64,000 bases of DNA from UBA4479 sp963974935 (GTDB lineage: Bacteria; Pseudomonadota; Alphaproteobacteria; Rhodospirillales; Casp-alpha2), in the NCBI GenBank assembly GCA_963974935.1, contig CAXBEV010000004.1:62001-126000 (forward strand), given 5' to 3'. Made by a program: the position numbers and the translations under genes. The notes beneath the pieces were generated by a model. That model made no database searches, was not told the origin of the DNA, and saw only the letters and a program-made list of their open reading frames with translations. This document shows positions 24,377 through 34,077 of the stretch, in pieces. The first letter of the stretch is position 1. Each line of letters opens with the position of its first letter.

Positions 24377-26171
24377 CAGACGCCGTTCCCTTGATTTTTT
24401 TCACCAGTCTTAACAGATTGCCGCCATCGATGGGCGGCGGCAAGAAATCAACTTCGTCCATCACTTCCGAGATCAGATATGTGCCGAGCCCGCCTGGGCG
24501 CACATCGTCCAAATCACGGGGTTTGATGCGTGAAATATCCACGGGGTCCGCGAAGTCACGGATCAAGATGATCATCGCGTCGGCGCGACGGCGTAACTCA
24601 ATTGAGATATCACCCTCACCTTCGCTACCATAAGCATGGCGGATGACGTTCTGACATGCCTCATCGACGGCAAGCACGATGTCGCCGACGTCGCTACCGG
24701 AAAAACCGCAGAACGTGGCCGTCTCTTTTACTGTATTGCGGATCAAACGCAGGCGATTGGCGCGCGCCGATACGCGAAGCTGCATCAGTTTTTCACCCTG
24801 CGTCCCGGTTGCGCCGGCTTCGGCAGCCTTCGTCGTCTTATCCTGAGGTGCCCCGATATTGGCGCGCAGAGTATCGTCAACGGCGACAATCGTCACATCG
24901 TCACGCAACGGCGCGCCGGTCTCGCCGATGCGCGCGCGCACCGCGTCCAACACCACCGCCGTGCCGACGTCACGCGCCGAGCTGATCAAATCTTTCAAGC
25001 CACCAATACCAAACTCTTCACCATTTTCCACATAGCCCTCGGTGACGCCGTCGGTGAAAACAAACAAACGCCCGCCGTTCAAATTAAATTCGGTTTCCGG
25101 AAAGCCGTCTTCGTCCAGCAGCGATGGCGCGATGCCGAGCGGCGGCGCCTCGGCTTCAATCGCCGTGAAGCTGCCGTCGGGTGCGACCACCAACGGCGGC
25201 TCGTGCCCCGCATTGGCCAAGCGCACGTGCCCGGTTTCCGGATCATAAATACCGTGCACCAAGGTGACGAACATTCCCCGGGTCGCAGTTTCGCAGATTT
25301 CGGCATTCACCAAAGTCAGCAGGCGCCCAGGCTCTTTGATGGCTTTGCCGAGACAGCGTAACAAGCTCGCCGTCTTGGCCATCAGCAAGGCCGCGTTCAT
25401 GCCCTTACCGGAAACGTCGCCCAACGTGAAGGCGATGCGCCCGTCGTCCAGCGGATAAAAATCATAGAAATCGCCGGACACGACCCGCGCCGGCACGTTG
25501 ACGCCGCTGACCGGAAACGACGCTTCGCCCGCAGGCGGAAGCAGCGAGCGTTGGATTTCTGCGGCCAGCTCAAGCTCGCGCTTAACCCGTTCTTGCTCGA
25601 CTAACTGCAATGACATGCGTGCGTTTAAGACCGCGAGTCCCGCCGATGACGACAACGCCTGCAGAAGGTACAGGTCATTGTTGTCGAACAATCCGTCGCC
25701 ACCGCGCTTGTTGATCAACTCAATTGCGCCAACCCGCTCGCCCTTCACGCTCATCGGCGCACAAAGGATGGATCGCGTCTTAAAGCCGGTCTCGCCATCC
25801 ACAGCGGCATTGAAGTTTGGGTCATCGGCAACGTCGCGGACGATCTTGCCGTCGTCGTTCTGCACGCAAAAGCCGACGATGCCTTGGTCGGCGGCAAGTT
25901 CAAGCCCGGTGATCTCAACCGGACCGACACAGGCGTTGCACTGCAGCTTTAGACCGCACGGCGAAAGCATAAACAGGGCGCCAGCTTCGGCGTCGACGTA
26001 TTCGGTTATCCGCTGCACGGCATTTTTAAGGGTCACGTCCAGGTCTTGATTGGACGCGAAATCCCGGCCCATCTCGGCCAGCAATTCCAGGTGGTCATGC
26101 ACCGAAGAAGACGCCACGCTCAGCGCTGCCCCGCCCGATAAACCTTCGCTGCTGATCGTTTCTGCCGTCAT
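24366..26171 (-). CDS. GAF-SpoIIE phosphatase fused to an anti-sigma-type kinase domain
   Basis: The 601-residue cytosolic protein has a GAF domain (about 28-190), a PP2C-type SpoIIE phosphatase (about 225-435, with SGDFYDFYPLDDGRIAFTLG and DGVTEGYVENGEEFG holding metal Asp residues) and a C-terminal HATPase_c_2 domain (about 465-598; Asn in ACQNVIRHAYG and GGLGTYLISEVMDEV). This joins RsbU- and RsbW-like activities in one chain. Its natural target is the STAS protein encoded next. A cognate sigma factor is not in the window. The region feeds straight into the Mla genes on the same strand. Confidence 0.88.
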   Translation of the reverse strand: MTAETISSEGLSGGAALSVASSSVHDHLELLAEMGRDFASNQDLDVTLKNAVQRITEYVDAEAGALFMLSPCGLKLQCNACVGPVEITGLELAADQGIVGFCVQNDDGKIVRDVADDPNFNAAVDGETGFKTRSILCAPMSVKGERVGAIELINKRGGDGLFDNNDLYLLQALSSSAGLAVLNARMSLQLVEQERVKRELELAAEIQRSLLPPAGEASFPVSGVNVPARVVSGDFYDFYPLDDGRIAFTLGDVSGKGMNAALLMAKTASLLRCLGKAIKEPGRLLTLVNAEICETATRGMFVTLVHGIYDPETGHVRLANAGHEPPLVVAPDGSFTAIEAEAPPLGIAPSLLDEDGFPETEFNLNGGRLFVFTDGVTEGYVENGEEFGIGGLKDLISSARDVGTAVVLDAVRARIGETGAPLRDDVTIVAVDDTLRANIGAPQDKTTKAAEAGATGTQGEKLMQLRVSARANRLRLIRNTVKETATFCGFSGSDVGDIVLAVDEACQNVIRHAYGSEGEGDISIELRRRADAMIILIRDFADPVDISRIKPRDLDDVRPGGLGTYLISEVMDEVDFLPPPIDGGNLLRLVKKIKGTASDGT

Positions 26172-26215
26172 GGCGAAACTATGCCCCGAATCACCTAGTC
26201 GGGCAATCGCACGGA

Positions 26216-28006
26216 CTAAACCCTGACCCGAACGTACGATCCCGGCGCGTCTTCGATGGGTTTGAGCTTACCACCGCCCGGCTTGCGGGCTTTAACCTGG
26301 GCGCCTGCGTACTTTTTCACCCATTTCTGCCAGTCCGGCCACCATGAGCCGTCGGTCTGCTTCGCGGTCTCGAAGAATGCGTCCGGGTCGACCGGCAGTT
26401 TAGTATTGGTCCAGAAGCAATATTTATTCGCCGCCGGCGGGTTGATCACACCGGCGATGTGACCGCTGGCGGATAACACAAAACGCTTAGGCCCTTTGTA
26501 GATCTGCGTCGCCTTATACGTCGCGGTCCAGGGCGCGATGTGGTCATCTTTAGTCGAGAGCCAGTACACCGGCACTTTGATCTTGGATAAATCGATCGGC
26601 ACACCGGCCAGCGTGATCCCGCCCGGCTCCACCAGTTTGTTTTCCAAATACATTTTCCGCAAATACAGCGAATGCATCATTTTCGGCATCCGCGTATTGT
26701 CTGAATTCCAGTACAATAGATCGAACGCCATCGGCTCGCGGCCCATCAGATAGTTGTTCACGACAAACGACCAAATCAGGTCATTGTCCCGCATCATGTT
26801 GAAAACCTGGCTCATGTACTGGCCGTCCAAGTACCCCTGCTCGTCCATGTGCGCTTCAAGGCGGGTCAGTTGTTCTTCGTCGATGAACACGCCCAATTCC
26901 CCGGGCTCGGAAAAGTCCGCCATGGTCGTGAAGAACGTCGCGGATTTGACCCGGGTGTCGCCTTTCGCCGCCATGTAAGCCAGCGTTGCCGCCGTCAACG
27001 TGCCGCCGATGCAATAGCCAATCAGATTGACGTCCACCTCGCCGGTCGCGTCCTTGATGGCGTCGAGCGCGGCCAACGGGCCATCCAACATGTAATCCTC
27101 AAACCCTTTGTCGGCCAACTCTTTGCCTGGATTGACCCATGAGATCACGAAGACGGTATGGCCCTGATCCACCGCCCATTTGATGAATGAGTTCTTCGGT
27201 TGCAAATCGAGGATGTAAAACTTGTTGATCCACGGCGGCACGATCAACAACGGACGCTTGGCCACGGTTTCGGTGGTCGGCGTGTACTGTAAAAGCTGCA
27301 TCAACTCGTTTTGATAAACAACCTTGCCCGGCGTCGTCGCCACGTTGGTACCGAGTTCAAACGCGTCGGTATCGGTCATCGAGATACGCAATTCGCCCTT
27401 GCCGCGTTCAAGATCGGTGAGCAGATGATCCAGGCCCTTGATTAGGTTTTCGCCGTTGGTTTTTGCCGCTGTCTTAATAACCTTGGGATTGGTCGCGGCG
27501 AAGTTCGACGGCGACATAGCGTCCAACCATTGGCGCGTATAGAACTGCAGCTTTTCCTTGGTTTTCGGATCGGTGTCGTCGATGTCGCCGTATTGCTTGG
27601 TCATCCAGTCCGACGTCAACAGGTACGACTGCTTGATAAAATCGAACACCGCGTCCTCACTCCAGGCGTCGTCTTTGAAGCGCTTATCGCCGCGTGCGGG
27701 CTCGATCACAGGGGCAGTCTCTTCGCCGGCCAAGCGTTTCGCCGTCGCCTGCCAAAGATCGGCGTAACTTTTCATCAGGCCTGCCTGAGCGTCGGCAAAT
27801 TTCGCCGGATCGGCCATCATCTTGGCAGATGCATCCAAAAACAATTTACTGATTTCGACCGGGTCCGCGACACTGTAGGACTGGCCGCTGCTTTGGCGTT
27901 CCATGAACGATGCAATGATGCGCTGGGTGCGTTCGGTGAAGTCTTTATAAAGCGCAGCGTTGCGCTCCGTATCGATTAGCGGTTTATCGGTGCCGTCATC
28001 AGCCAT
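26216..28006 (-). CDS. phaC: Class I poly(3-hydroxyalkanoate) synthase
   Basis: 596 residues from ATG 28006, which has GGGGAGAG upstream; a longer frame start at 28078 would run into the divergent transporter promoter. The alpha/beta-hydrolase core has the lipase-like box GYCIGG with nucleophile Cys332, Asp488 (DDHI) and His516 (SGHIAGV); the Asp-His spacing of 28 equals that of Cupriavidus PhaC. It polymerises hydroxyacyl-CoA into PHA granules. Lengths and N-terminal domain fit class I, with no PhaE or PhaR needed. No phaA, phaB or phasin gene lies nearby. Confidence 0.93.
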   Translation of the reverse strand: MADDGTDKPLIDTERNAALYKDFTERTQRIIASFMERQSSGQSYSVADPVEISKLFLDASAKMMADPAKFADAQAGLMKSYADLWQATAKRLAGEETAPVIEPARGDKRFKDDAWSEDAVFDFIKQSYLLTSDWMTKQYGDIDDTDPKTKEKLQFYTRQWLDAMSPSNFAATNPKVIKTAAKTNGENLIKGLDHLLTDLERGKGELRISMTDTDAFELGTNVATTPGKVVYQNELMQLLQYTPTTETVAKRPLLIVPPWINKFYILDLQPKNSFIKWAVDQGHTVFVISWVNPGKELADKGFEDYMLDGPLAALDAIKDATGEVDVNLIGYCIGGTLTAATLAYMAAKGDTRVKSATFFTTMADFSEPGELGVFIDEEQLTRLEAHMDEQGYLDGQYMSQVFNMMRDNDLIWSFVVNNYLMGREPMAFDLLYWNSDNTRMPKMMHSLYLRKMYLENKLVEPGGITLAGVPIDLSKIKVPVYWLSTKDDHIAPWTATYKATQIYKGPKRFVLSASGHIAGVINPPAANKYCFWTNTKLPVDPDAFFETAKQTDGSWWPDWQKWVKKYAGAQVKARKPGGGKLKPIEDAPGSYVRVRV

Positions 28007-28096
28007 GATACTCTCCCCTATGTTGCACGCATCATAGACCATATCTATGAATGTTTTAAGTGTTGCCGTGACGAGCACGCGGTTATAACGAAGTGC

Positions 28097-29497
28097 ATGG
28101 CTTCCTCGCTTGTAACCAGTCTCGCCAAACCGAACCGGATGATCGCGCTTGCGACGACCATCACGGCAGCGGTTTTGTTCATCATCACGCCACCCGTTGG
28201 CGTGCCACCGGATGCGCTGAAAGGCGCGGCGCTGGGCCTGTTCGCGGTCGGCTTATACGGCACGGTCGCAGTGCCCGAACATCTGACGGCACTGTTGTTC
28301 TTCACCATCGCCATGGTGTTTGCCGTGGCCCCGGCCCCCGTCGTGTTCTCGGGCTTTCATTCCGGCGCGTTTTGGCTGGTGTTCGGTGGGCTTGTGGTCG
28401 GCGTCGCTGTGCAAAAGACCGGTCTGGGCGTCAGGCTGGCGACCGCCGTTACGTCGCGTCTGCCCAGCAACTATCCGTCGATGGTGATCGGTGTTGCCGC
28501 CGTGGGTCTTGGGCTCGCGTTCGTGATGCCGTCGACCATGGGGCGTGTCGTATTGCTGACGCCGATTGTCGTCGCGCTTTGCGATCATCTGAAATATGAG
28601 GCGGGGTCGCGCGAACGCACCGGTCTCATTCTCGCCATGGCCTGCGGCACCTGGATGCCATCCAGCGGTATTTTGCCATCCAACGTGCCGAACATGGTGC
28701 TGGTGGGTGTCGCCGAGACCTTGTTCGGCATGACGTTTACCTATGGCGACTACATGCTGACGCACATGCCTGTTAACGGCCTAACCAAGCTGGTGCTGAT
28801 CATCGGTTTGGTGATGGTGTTGTTTCCAGGGCGCCGCGGCAGTCACGCCGCACCGGCACCGGACACAACGCCGCTCAGCGCCGATGGCCGTAAACTCGCC
28901 GTGATCTTGGCGCTGACATTGGGCTTTTGGGTCACCGACTTTATTCACGGTATCTCGCCAGCATGGATTGCTTTGGCCGCAGCCGTCGCTTGCCTGTGGC
29001 CCGGCATCGGCCTGGTCAGCGGCGACGACCTGCGCAGCAAAGTCAATTTTCCGACCACGTTCTATGTTGCCAGCATCTTGAGCCTAGGCGCCGTGCTGGT
29101 CGAAACCGGCGCCGGCGATTTTCTAGGCGGCTGGATGTTACATCACCTGCCGCTCGACCCCGACGCGCCCTTCACCTCGTTTTATGCCGTGGTCGGCCTC
29201 GGCGCGCTCGTCAACATGGCCTCGACCGCCCCCAGTGTGCCGGCGATCTTAGGCCCACTTGCCGATGAACTCGCCACCGGATCGGGCATTCCGCTTCGCA
29301 CCATCATGATGACCCAGGTGATTTCATATTCCACCGTGGTTCTGCCCTATCAGGTGCCGCCTGTGATCGTCGCCATGCAGCTGGGCGGCGTCAGCATGCG
29401 GGACGGCGCCAAGATGACACTGGCCCTCGCTGTGGTCTCGCTGGTGGTGCTGGTGCCGCTGAATTATCTGTGGTGGTCGTGGCTTGGCATTATGTGA
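28097..29497 (+). CDS. SLC13/DASS-family anion transporter
   Basis: The 466-residue protein has about twelve hydrophobic segments and the DASS architecture with two helical hairpin/clamshell regions (AFVMPSTMGRVVLLTPIV and VNMASTAPSVPAILGPLAD, containing the Ser-Asn/Thr substrate motifs). Such proteins move dicarboxylates, citrate or sulfate with sodium. The substrate is not predictable here. It is divergent from phaC with 90 bp between the starts. Confidence 0.8.
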   Translation: MASSLVTSLAKPNRMIALATTITAAVLFIITPPVGVPPDALKGAALGLFAVGLYGTVAVPEHLTALLFFTIAMVFAVAPAPVVFSGFHSGAFWLVFGGLVVGVAVQKTGLGVRLATAVTSRLPSNYPSMVIGVAAVGLGLAFVMPSTMGRVVLLTPIVVALCDHLKYEAGSRERTGLILAMACGTWMPSSGILPSNVPNMVLVGVAETLFGMTFTYGDYMLTHMPVNGLTKLVLIIGLVMVLFPGRRGSHAAPAPDTTPLSADGRKLAVILALTLGFWVTDFIHGISPAWIALAAAVACLWPGIGLVSGDDLRSKVNFPTTFYVASILSLGAVLVETGAGDFLGGWMLHHLPLDPDAPFTSFYAVVGLGALVNMASTAPSVPAILGPLADELATGSGIPLRTIMMTQVISYSTVVLPYQVPPVIVAMQLGGVSMRDGAKMTLALAVVSLVVLVPLNYLWWSWLGIM

Positions 29498-29559
29498 TCT
29501 TCCGGAGTCTTCACCCAGGATGATGATCGCATGCATAAACATATGACTTTCAAAAGAAA

Positions 29560-29584
29560 AAGGCCGGGACAAAATCCCGGCCTT
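29560..29584 (-). terminator. Intrinsic terminator of the cytochrome oxidase operon
   Basis: AAGGCCGGGA and TCCCGGCCTT form a perfect 10-bp stem with a 5-base loop. On the minus strand the stem is followed by TTTTTCTTTT, giving an intrinsic terminator just after ctaE. On the plus strand no U-run follows, though read-through from the SLC13 gene may also be slowed. Confidence 0.85.
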
Positions 29585-29607
29585 GATCATCTCTGAACGC
29601 ATTCAGT

Positions 29608-30417
29608 TTATTCGAAGTTGTAGCCTGATCCACCCCACCAGTAGACAGCGGTGAACAAGAACAGCCACACCACGTCAACGAAGTGCCAGTACCAAGCCGC
29701 CGCTTCAAAACCGACATGGCTTTCCGGCGTCCAATGATCCTTCAGCGTGCGGAAATAGCACACAGCTAAGAAGATCGTGCCGACAATCACGTGGAAACCG
29801 TGGAAACCGGTTGCCAAATAGAACGTCGACGAATAAATGCCGTCCTTAAAGCCGAACGTCGCGTGGCCGTATTCGTACGCCTGACAAGCCGTGAACAGTA
29901 CGCCCAAGATCACTGTCAGCAAGATGCCGGTCGCGGCGCGCTTGTTGTCTCCTAAGCGAATCGCATGGTGCGCATACGTCACCGTCGCGCCCGACGTCAG
30001 CAAGATCAACGTGTTCAGAAACGGCAGGTCCCACGTCGGCAACGGCACAACACCAGCCGGTGGCCAAGTCGGCGAAGCGACGAAGCTGAGCGCCGGGACA
30101 GAGGCGTTGAAGTACGCCCAGAAAAACGCGAAGAAGAACATGACTTCGGAAACGATGAACAACAACATGCCCATACGCAGGCCGTGCCGGACTTCGTCAG
30201 TGTGATCATGACCATTGCGCGCTTCGATGATAACGTCGCGCCACCACAAAATTGAACACGCAATCAATGCAATCAGGAATCCAACCATCGGCACATAGGT
30301 GCTGCCGTGCATGTACATGATCGCCGAAATCGCCATGGCGAACGCAAACACGCTCGACAAAAACGGCCATGGGCTCGGATTGACGATGTGATAGGGATGA
30401 CTTTTCACGGCACTCAT
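29608..30417 (-). CDS. ctaE: Cytochrome c oxidase subunit III
   Basis: The 269-residue protein with seven helices matches COX3: HPYHIVNPSPWP at the start, EVMFFFAFFWAYFNASVP, TYAHHAIRLGDN and STFYLATGFHGFHVIVGT, ending in AAWYWHFVDVVWLFLF. It is part of the aa3-type terminal oxidase in the cytoplasmic membrane. It is the last gene of ctaC-ctaD-ctaG-ctaE and is followed by an intrinsic terminator. Confidence 0.96.
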   Translation of the reverse strand: MSAVKSHPYHIVNPSPWPFLSSVFAFAMAISAIMYMHGSTYVPMVGFLIALIACSILWWRDVIIEARNGHDHTDEVRHGLRMGMLLFIVSEVMFFFAFFWAYFNASVPALSFVASPTWPPAGVVPLPTWDLPFLNTLILLTSGATVTYAHHAIRLGDNKRAATGILLTVILGVLFTACQAYEYGHATFGFKDGIYSSTFYLATGFHGFHVIVGTIFLAVCYFRTLKDHWTPESHVGFEAAAWYWHFVDVVWLFLFTAVYWWGGSGYNFE

Positions 30418-30475
30418 CGATTTATTCCCCCTCGGGTTCTCAAAGTCTAGAATACATGTTGAGCGCTCCCCGCGC

Positions 30476-31084
30476 TCAACCGCCGATGTCGACCGGGGTC
30501 GACTTTTGTTTTAACGCCGATACCTGCCCGTCCGTTTCCGGCTTTTTTGGATAGAACGTGTAGGACAGCGTGATGGTTGTGACTTCTTCAGTGCTGCGGT
30601 CTTGGCGAATTTCCGGGTCGACATAGAATGTCACCGGCATGTTGACAGTTTCGCCGGGCTGTAGCGTTTGTTCGGTAAAGCAGAAGCAGTCGATCTTAAT
30701 GAAGTATTGGCCGATCTTCAGCGGCGTCACGTTGAACGTTGCCGTACCTGTAATCGGATGGTCAGAATTGTTGGTCGCGGTATAAAACGCCAACCCTTCT
30801 TCGCCCAGCTTAAGATTTACCTCGCGCTGCGCCGGCTTAAACGTCCATGGCAAGGCTGGATTGATATTGGCATCAAAGCGCACGGTGAAGTCGATGTCCG
30901 TGGCCTGTTCCGGTGCCGCAGCTTCGATACCCGGTGTGCCGCCAAGTCCTGTGACTTGGCAGAACAACTTGTAAAGCGGCACCGACGCATAGGCGAGTCC
31001 CACCATACCGGCGACGAGTGAGGCGCATGCCAAAGCAGTCCTCACATTTCGCCGGGCATCTTTTTGCTGGGGTTTCGCCATCAA
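30476..31084 (-). CDS. ctaG: Cytochrome c oxidase assembly protein CtaG (Cox11)
   Basis: The 202-residue protein has one N-terminal membrane helix (about 16-36) and the periplasmic Cox11 domain with copper motif DCFCF (near 127-131) and MPVTFYVDPE. It delivers copper to the CuB site of subunit I. It lies between ctaD and ctaE, the usual alphaproteobacterial place. Confidence 0.95.
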   Translation of the reverse strand: MMAKPQQKDARRNVRTALACASLVAGMVGLAYASVPLYKLFCQVTGLGGTPGIEAAAPEQATDIDFTVRFDANINPALPWTFKPAQREVNLKLGEEGLAFYTATNNSDHPITGTATFNVTPLKIGQYFIKIDCFCFTEQTLQPGETVNMPVTFYVDPEIRQDRSTEEVTTITLSYTFYPKKPETDGQVSALKQKSTPVDIGG

Positions 31085-31105
31085 TCTATATCCAACCTTT
31101 ATGGC

Positions 31106-32734
31106 TTATTCAGCCGGCTGCTTACCGGACATGTCCGGCTGATCTTCGAAGGTATGGAACGGCGCTGGGCTCGGCACATGCCATTCCAACGTCGTCGCAC
31201 CTGCGCCCCACGGATTTTGTGCGGCTTTGGCGCCCGCTGCATAGGTGCGGAACAATATCCAGAAGAACAGCAATGTCGCAACGGCCGTGACGGCCGTGCC
31301 GATCGAACTGATCATATTCCAGCCCGCATAGGCATCTGGATAATCCGGAATACGGCGCGGCATACCGGCAAGACCGGCAAAGTGCTGCGGGAAGAACAGG
31401 ACGTTGACGCCAATGAAGAACAGCCAGAATTGAATCTTGCCCAGCGTCTCGTTGTACTGCTTGCCCGACATTTTGCCGATCCAATAGTACCAGCCCGCAA
31501 ACATTGCAAAGATTGCAGCGATCGCCATCACATAGTGGAAGTGTGCAACCACGAAATAAGTATCGTGGAACACCAGATCCGCCGACGAGTTGGCCAGCGT
31601 GACACCGGTAACCCCGCCCATGACGAACAGGAAGATGAAGCCGAACGCGTACAACATCGGGGTTTTGAACTCAATCGACCCCCCCCACATCGTTGCCAGC
31701 CACGAGAAGATTTTGACCCCCGTCGGCACCGCAATGACCAAGGTCGCTGCTGTAAAGTAAGCACGCGTATCAACGTCCAGACCGACCGTGTACATGTGGT
31801 GTGCCCACACGACAAAACCGACGACACCAATCGCGACCATCGCATAAGCCATGCCGAGATAACCGAACACTGGCTTTTTCGAGAACGTCGAGACGATCTG
31901 CGAAATGAGACCAAATGCAGGCAGAATGATGATGTAAACTTCCGGATGACCGAAGAACCAGAACAAGTGCTGCCACAAAACCGGGTCGCCACCGGCGGCC
32001 GGATCGAAGAACCCGGTGCCGAAGTTACGGTCGGTGAGCAGCATCGTCAGCGCACCTGCCAAAACCGGCAACGCCAGCAACAGCAAGAACGCGGTCACCA
32101 GGATCGACCAAACGAACAGCGGCATCTTGTGCATTGTCATGCCCGGCGCACGCATGTTGAAGATGGTCACGATAAAGTTGATTGCACCCAGGATCGACGA
32201 CGCACCAGCAAGGTGCAGCGACAAGATACCGAAATCAACGGCAGCGCCTGGATGATAAATACTAGATGACAATGGTGGGTATACGGTCCAACCGGTGCCC
32301 ACACCCGAGCCCACGAAGGCCGAGATCAGCAATAAAGCAAGCCCAGCAATCAACAGCCAAAGGCTGATGTTATTCATCCGCGGGAACGCCATATCCGGCG
32401 CACCGATCATCAACGGCACAAACCAGTTGCCGAAGCCACCGATCAGCGCCGGCATCACAACAAAGAACACCATGAGAAAGCCATGCGCGGTCAGCAGAAC
32501 GTTATAGAACTGCATGTCCGGCGCACCACCGGTCAGGTACTGCAAGCCCGGCTCGGCCAATTCAAGGCGCATGAACCAAGACATACCGCCACCGATCAAA
32601 GCCGCAAACATCGCGACAAACAGATAAACCGTACCGATGTCCTTGTGGTTGGTAGAGCAGAACCACCGCGAGAAAAAGCTCGGATAGTGATCCCCGTGAT
32701 CGTCGTGGGCGTGGGCGTCAGCAGCGTTTGCCAT
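31106..32734 (-). CDS. ctaD: Cytochrome c oxidase subunit I
   Basis: The 542-residue protein has twelve helices and all heme-copper ligands: the low-spin heme His in TAHGFLMVF, the HPEVY motif of the CuB Tyr/His, the CuB pair in WAHHMYTVG and HFHYV for the two hemes. Conserved FWFFGHPEVYI and the K-channel YLGMAYAM mark a type A aa3 oxidase. It reduces oxygen to water and pumps protons. Confidence 0.97.
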   Translation of the reverse strand: MANAADAHAHDDHGDHYPSFFSRWFCSTNHKDIGTVYLFVAMFAALIGGGMSWFMRLELAEPGLQYLTGGAPDMQFYNVLLTAHGFLMVFFVVMPALIGGFGNWFVPLMIGAPDMAFPRMNNISLWLLIAGLALLLISAFVGSGVGTGWTVYPPLSSSIYHPGAAVDFGILSLHLAGASSILGAINFIVTIFNMRAPGMTMHKMPLFVWSILVTAFLLLLALPVLAGALTMLLTDRNFGTGFFDPAAGGDPVLWQHLFWFFGHPEVYIIILPAFGLISQIVSTFSKKPVFGYLGMAYAMVAIGVVGFVVWAHHMYTVGLDVDTRAYFTAATLVIAVPTGVKIFSWLATMWGGSIEFKTPMLYAFGFIFLFVMGGVTGVTLANSSADLVFHDTYFVVAHFHYVMAIAAIFAMFAGWYYWIGKMSGKQYNETLGKIQFWLFFIGVNVLFFPQHFAGLAGMPRRIPDYPDAYAGWNMISSIGTAVTAVATLLFFWILFRTYAAGAKAAQNPWGAGATTLEWHVPSPAPFHTFEDQPDMSGKQPAE

Positions 32735-32769
32735 AGTGCGTCCCTCTTACTTTAAATGTTACGTCGCGA

Positions 32770-33669
32770 TTAACGGGCAGCGGTGGCATCAGCCACGCGC
32801 ACCGTCTGTGCGTTATCGGTTGCCGCGATGTCCCGGGTCATAGGAACCCGCGGCGTATCGGATGCGAAAGTTTGCTGTGCTTGCTTGGTCCAAGCTTCGA
32901 ATTCTTCTTTCGAAACCGCCAAGATCGCAATCGGCATGAAACCATGGTTCACGCCGCACAGCTCAGAACACATGCCGTAAATCGTCTTGCCGACATACTT
33001 TTCGTGAATGCGCGTCCACGTCTCGTTGATGCGGCCCGGGATCGTATCCAGCTTGACCGACAACGACGGCAGCGCCCAGTTGTGATTGACGTCGTTCGAC
33101 GTCAGCAACAGGCGAATGTTGGTTTCAACCGGCAGCACGACTTTGTTGTCGACCGTCAACAACCGCGGCTGACCCGCCTTCAGTTCATCCTCGGGGATCA
33201 TCAAGCTATCGAACGTGAAATCGCCGTTGTCCGGATAATTGTAGGTCCAGTACCACTGGTTGCCGGTGACTTTTAGGGTCATGTCGGCTTCGGGGATGCT
33301 GTCGGCAAAATATAGATGCTTAAGCGACGGCACAGCGATCCCGACCAAGATTAAAATCGGCACCACCGTCCACACGACTTCCAGCATGGTATTATGTGTC
33401 GTCTTCGACGGCACAGGATTACGCTTCGCATTAAAGCGCACCGCGATGTAGGCCATCAAGCCCAACACAAAAATGACGATGAGCGTTTCGATCACCAAAA
33501 GCTGCGCATTGAACGCAACGATTCGGTCCGCCGTGGGCGACGCGGGCTCTTGTAGCCACATTTGCCAGGGCGCTGAGCGCACTTCGCCGGCAGGACCTGC
33601 AACGGCGCTGCCAAAGGAAACCATAGCGCCCATCAGCGCCAACCCGAGAGTCATAAGCTTATTTCGCAT
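32770..33669 (-). CDS. ctaC: Cytochrome c oxidase subunit II
   Basis: 299 residues from ATG 33669, which has AGGTGAG upstream; the frame extends to 33753 but the added residues are not signal-like. A signal peptide, two membrane helices and a cupredoxin domain follow, with the CuA site CSELCGVNHGFMP (two Cys, His, Met) and upstream His in DVNHNWALPS. No fused cytochrome c domain is present, so it is the aa3 type fed by a soluble or membrane cytochrome c. It is the first gene of the oxidase operon. Confidence 0.96.
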   Translation of the reverse strand: MRNKLMTLGLALMGAMVSFGSAVAGPAGEVRSAPWQMWLQEPASPTADRIVAFNAQLLVIETLIVIFVLGLMAYIAVRFNAKRNPVPSKTTHNTMLEVVWTVVPILILVGIAVPSLKHLYFADSIPEADMTLKVTGNQWYWTYNYPDNGDFTFDSLMIPEDELKAGQPRLLTVDNKVVLPVETNIRLLLTSNDVNHNWALPSLSVKLDTIPGRINETWTRIHEKYVGKTIYGMCSELCGVNHGFMPIAILAVSKEEFEAWTKQAQQTFASDTPRVPMTRDIAATDNAQTVRVADATAAR

Positions 33670-34077
33670 TCGTCTCACCTGATCAAGGGCCCCCCACCAT
33701 AGGGGTGCCAGCTCTGGTTTTTCCGGGCCTTTTTCATGACGCTCACGCGACACGCAAAGGATTGTTATGACCGTCTTGTAAACGCGCTACCCAGATTGAG
33801 CAAGCAACCTGTCACAGCTTTTGACGCCATTAACGTAGCCTCGGCATGCCTCGGCCCGGTGCATGTTTAAACTACATGCTTATGTAGTGATTTTGGGATG
33901 CTTTAAGTCTCATGACAAGGGGCGTTTCTTGAAAAATATGCAGAACCAATTTTAGATTCCGTTCGTAGAAACCATAGAAAATCCGTGCATTTTCCAATGC
34001 AAAGGCCTAAACCCTGGCCGCATGGGCGCCTGTACCGACTTGGTTGCCCACATCGGATAGTGCCGACAGCGGATCAG
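33670..34077. other. Divergent promoter region of the oxidase and assembly gene groups
   Basis: About 400 bp without a convincing gene lie between ctaC and the rightward small membrane protein gene. It must hold the oxidase promoter. A perfect 7-bp inverted repeat, ACTACAT-GCTT-ATGTAGT (33871-33888), and a near-duplicated GCCTCGG block (about 33838-33856) are visible. No clear FNR, RegA or -35/-10 consensus was found by eye. Confidence 0.5.

Noticed and set aside
31064..32269. Long plus-strand frame opposite ctaD
   Set aside because: Antisense to the clearly identified cytochrome oxidase subunit I gene; Arg/Gln/His-rich shadow.
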